DNA of 32,589 bases. It comes from an uncultured Campylobacter sp. (GTDB lineage: Bacteria; Campylobacterota; Campylobacteria; Campylobacterales; Campylobacteraceae). The position numbers were made by a program, and so were the translations under genes. The notes under the pieces were generated by a model that made no database searches, was not told the origin of the DNA, and saw only the letters and a program-made list of their open reading frames with translations. The number at the start of each line of letters is the position of its first letter. Position 1 is the first letter of the stretch. The DNA lies in NCBI RefSeq assembly GCF_937921625.1, contig NZ_CAKZTI010000001.1, positions 1-32,589 on the forward strand, written 5' to 3'. This document shows positions 32,132-32,589 of this stretch, one piece after another.

Positions 32132-32589
32132 ATGCAAATCCCTATCGCATACGGCAAAGATGATCATCTAAGCTTAGAGATAAACGAGAAAAATTTGCTC
32201 GGCGTTTTCGATCCAAACCCCGTGGCTAAATTTGACGAAACGGCGCTCATCGCAAAGGCTCTAGCAAATCCGATAAATCAAAAAAGCTTTGACGAGTTTA
32301 TCGCGGGCGATGAAAAGATCGTCGTCATCGTAAACGACGGCACGAGACCTACGCCGACGGCAAAAGTTTTAAAGCAAATTTACCCGAAAATCCGCGAGAA
32401 AAATAAAATTTTCATCATCGCCACGGGCTGCCACAGAGAGGGTACGCTTGATGAGTACGAAATGATCTTCGGCAAAGAAATTTACGCCGAGCTTAACTCC
32501 AAAGGCGAAGTTCACGATCACGACTCCAAACACGACGAGATGGTATTTTTAGGCGAGAGCAAAAACGGCACGCAGATGTATCTAAACAA
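32132..32589 (+). CDS. larA: LarA-type nickel-dependent lactate racemase (5' part)
   Basis: 152 residues before the window ends; full members have about 420. The N-terminal domain shows VNDGTRPTP at 68-76, matching the LarA segment that carries the Asp/Arg substrate residues, and TGCHREGT at 98-105, where the His is one of the LarA catalytic pair. LarA uses a nickel-pincer cofactor made by LarB, LarC and LarE; these genes, if present, lie beyond the window. Related proteins of the family (DUF2088) act on other 2-hydroxyacids, so lactate is not certain. The ATG at 32132 is preceded by AGGAGG eight bases away and by its own TATAAT. Confidence 0.88.
   Translation, partial: MQIPIAYGKDDHLSLEINEKNLLGVFDPNPVAKFDETALIAKALANPINQKSFDEFIAGDEKIVVIVNDGTRPTPTAKVLKQIYPKIREKNKIFIIATGCHREGTLDEYEMIFGKEIYAELNSKGEVHDHDSKHDEMVFLGESKNGTQMYLN

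Noticed and set aside
1..32589. tRNA, rRNA, insertion sequences, integrase or transposase genes
   Set aside because: None recognised by eye on either strand.

Overview
The window looks like chromosome of a member of the Campylobacterota, most likely an oral or gut anaerobic Campylobacter of fairly high GC for the genus (C. gracilis, curvus or rectus type). The basis is the Wolinella-type nos gene order (Z-B-D-G-C1-C2-H-F), a Sec-exported NosZ with a C-terminal haem domain, NapG/NapH-like relatives, TATAAT-only promoters and the very common word AAATTT. The species assignment is inference.

Layout. 1-364: 3' end of a Cys-rich Sel1-repeat protein. 396-4934: tightly overlapping five- or six-gene plus-strand operon with a double-NosL protein, a small membrane protein, a MacB/LolC-type ABC permease and ATPase, an 8-TM protein with a CPYC motif and a third, divergent NosL-like protein; probably a copper-handling or exported-metalloprotein maturation system. 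4920-5479: degenerate short repeats. 5480-7120: DUF364 protein and a serine hydrolase. 7571-9859 (minus): small membrane protein, then an AT-rich block with two tandem paralogues and a 49-residue ORF between 41-bp direct repeats. 10337-11776 (minus): DUF4139 exported protein. 11777-12435: hairpin-rich 50-bp repeats. 12436-14197 (minus): FecD/FecE-type ABC transporter without a binding protein. 15074-17794 (minus): Ni carbon monoxide dehydrogenase CooS with a long disordered, His-rich N-terminal extension and Asp in place of one C-cluster cysteine.

18012-30024 (minus): a complete clade II N2O respiration locus. It holds a NapL-like propeller gene, nosZ, nosB, nosD, nosG, nosC1, nosC2, nosH, nosF, a His/Met-tailed nosL, a 650-bp repeat-rich spacer, nosY and a NosL-like gene without the Cys pair. 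Electrons should pass from menaquinol through NosH/NosG and cytochromes C1/C2 to the NosZ haem domain, CuA and CuZ; NosDFY and NosL supply copper and sulfur assembly. Divergently transcribed at 30320 is a DcuA/DcuB-type C4-dicarboxylate carrier with a large inserted loop, followed by a strong terminator and the start of a LarA-type nickel lactate racemase (cut by the window end).

Two themes run through the window. One is metal handling: Cu through several NosL-like proteins and NosDFY, Ni through CooS and LarA, and a putative chelation protein. The other is low-complexity growth: AAATTT-cored repeats fill the intergenic gaps, and Asn-Ser-Ala-type tracts are inserted in at least five proteins.
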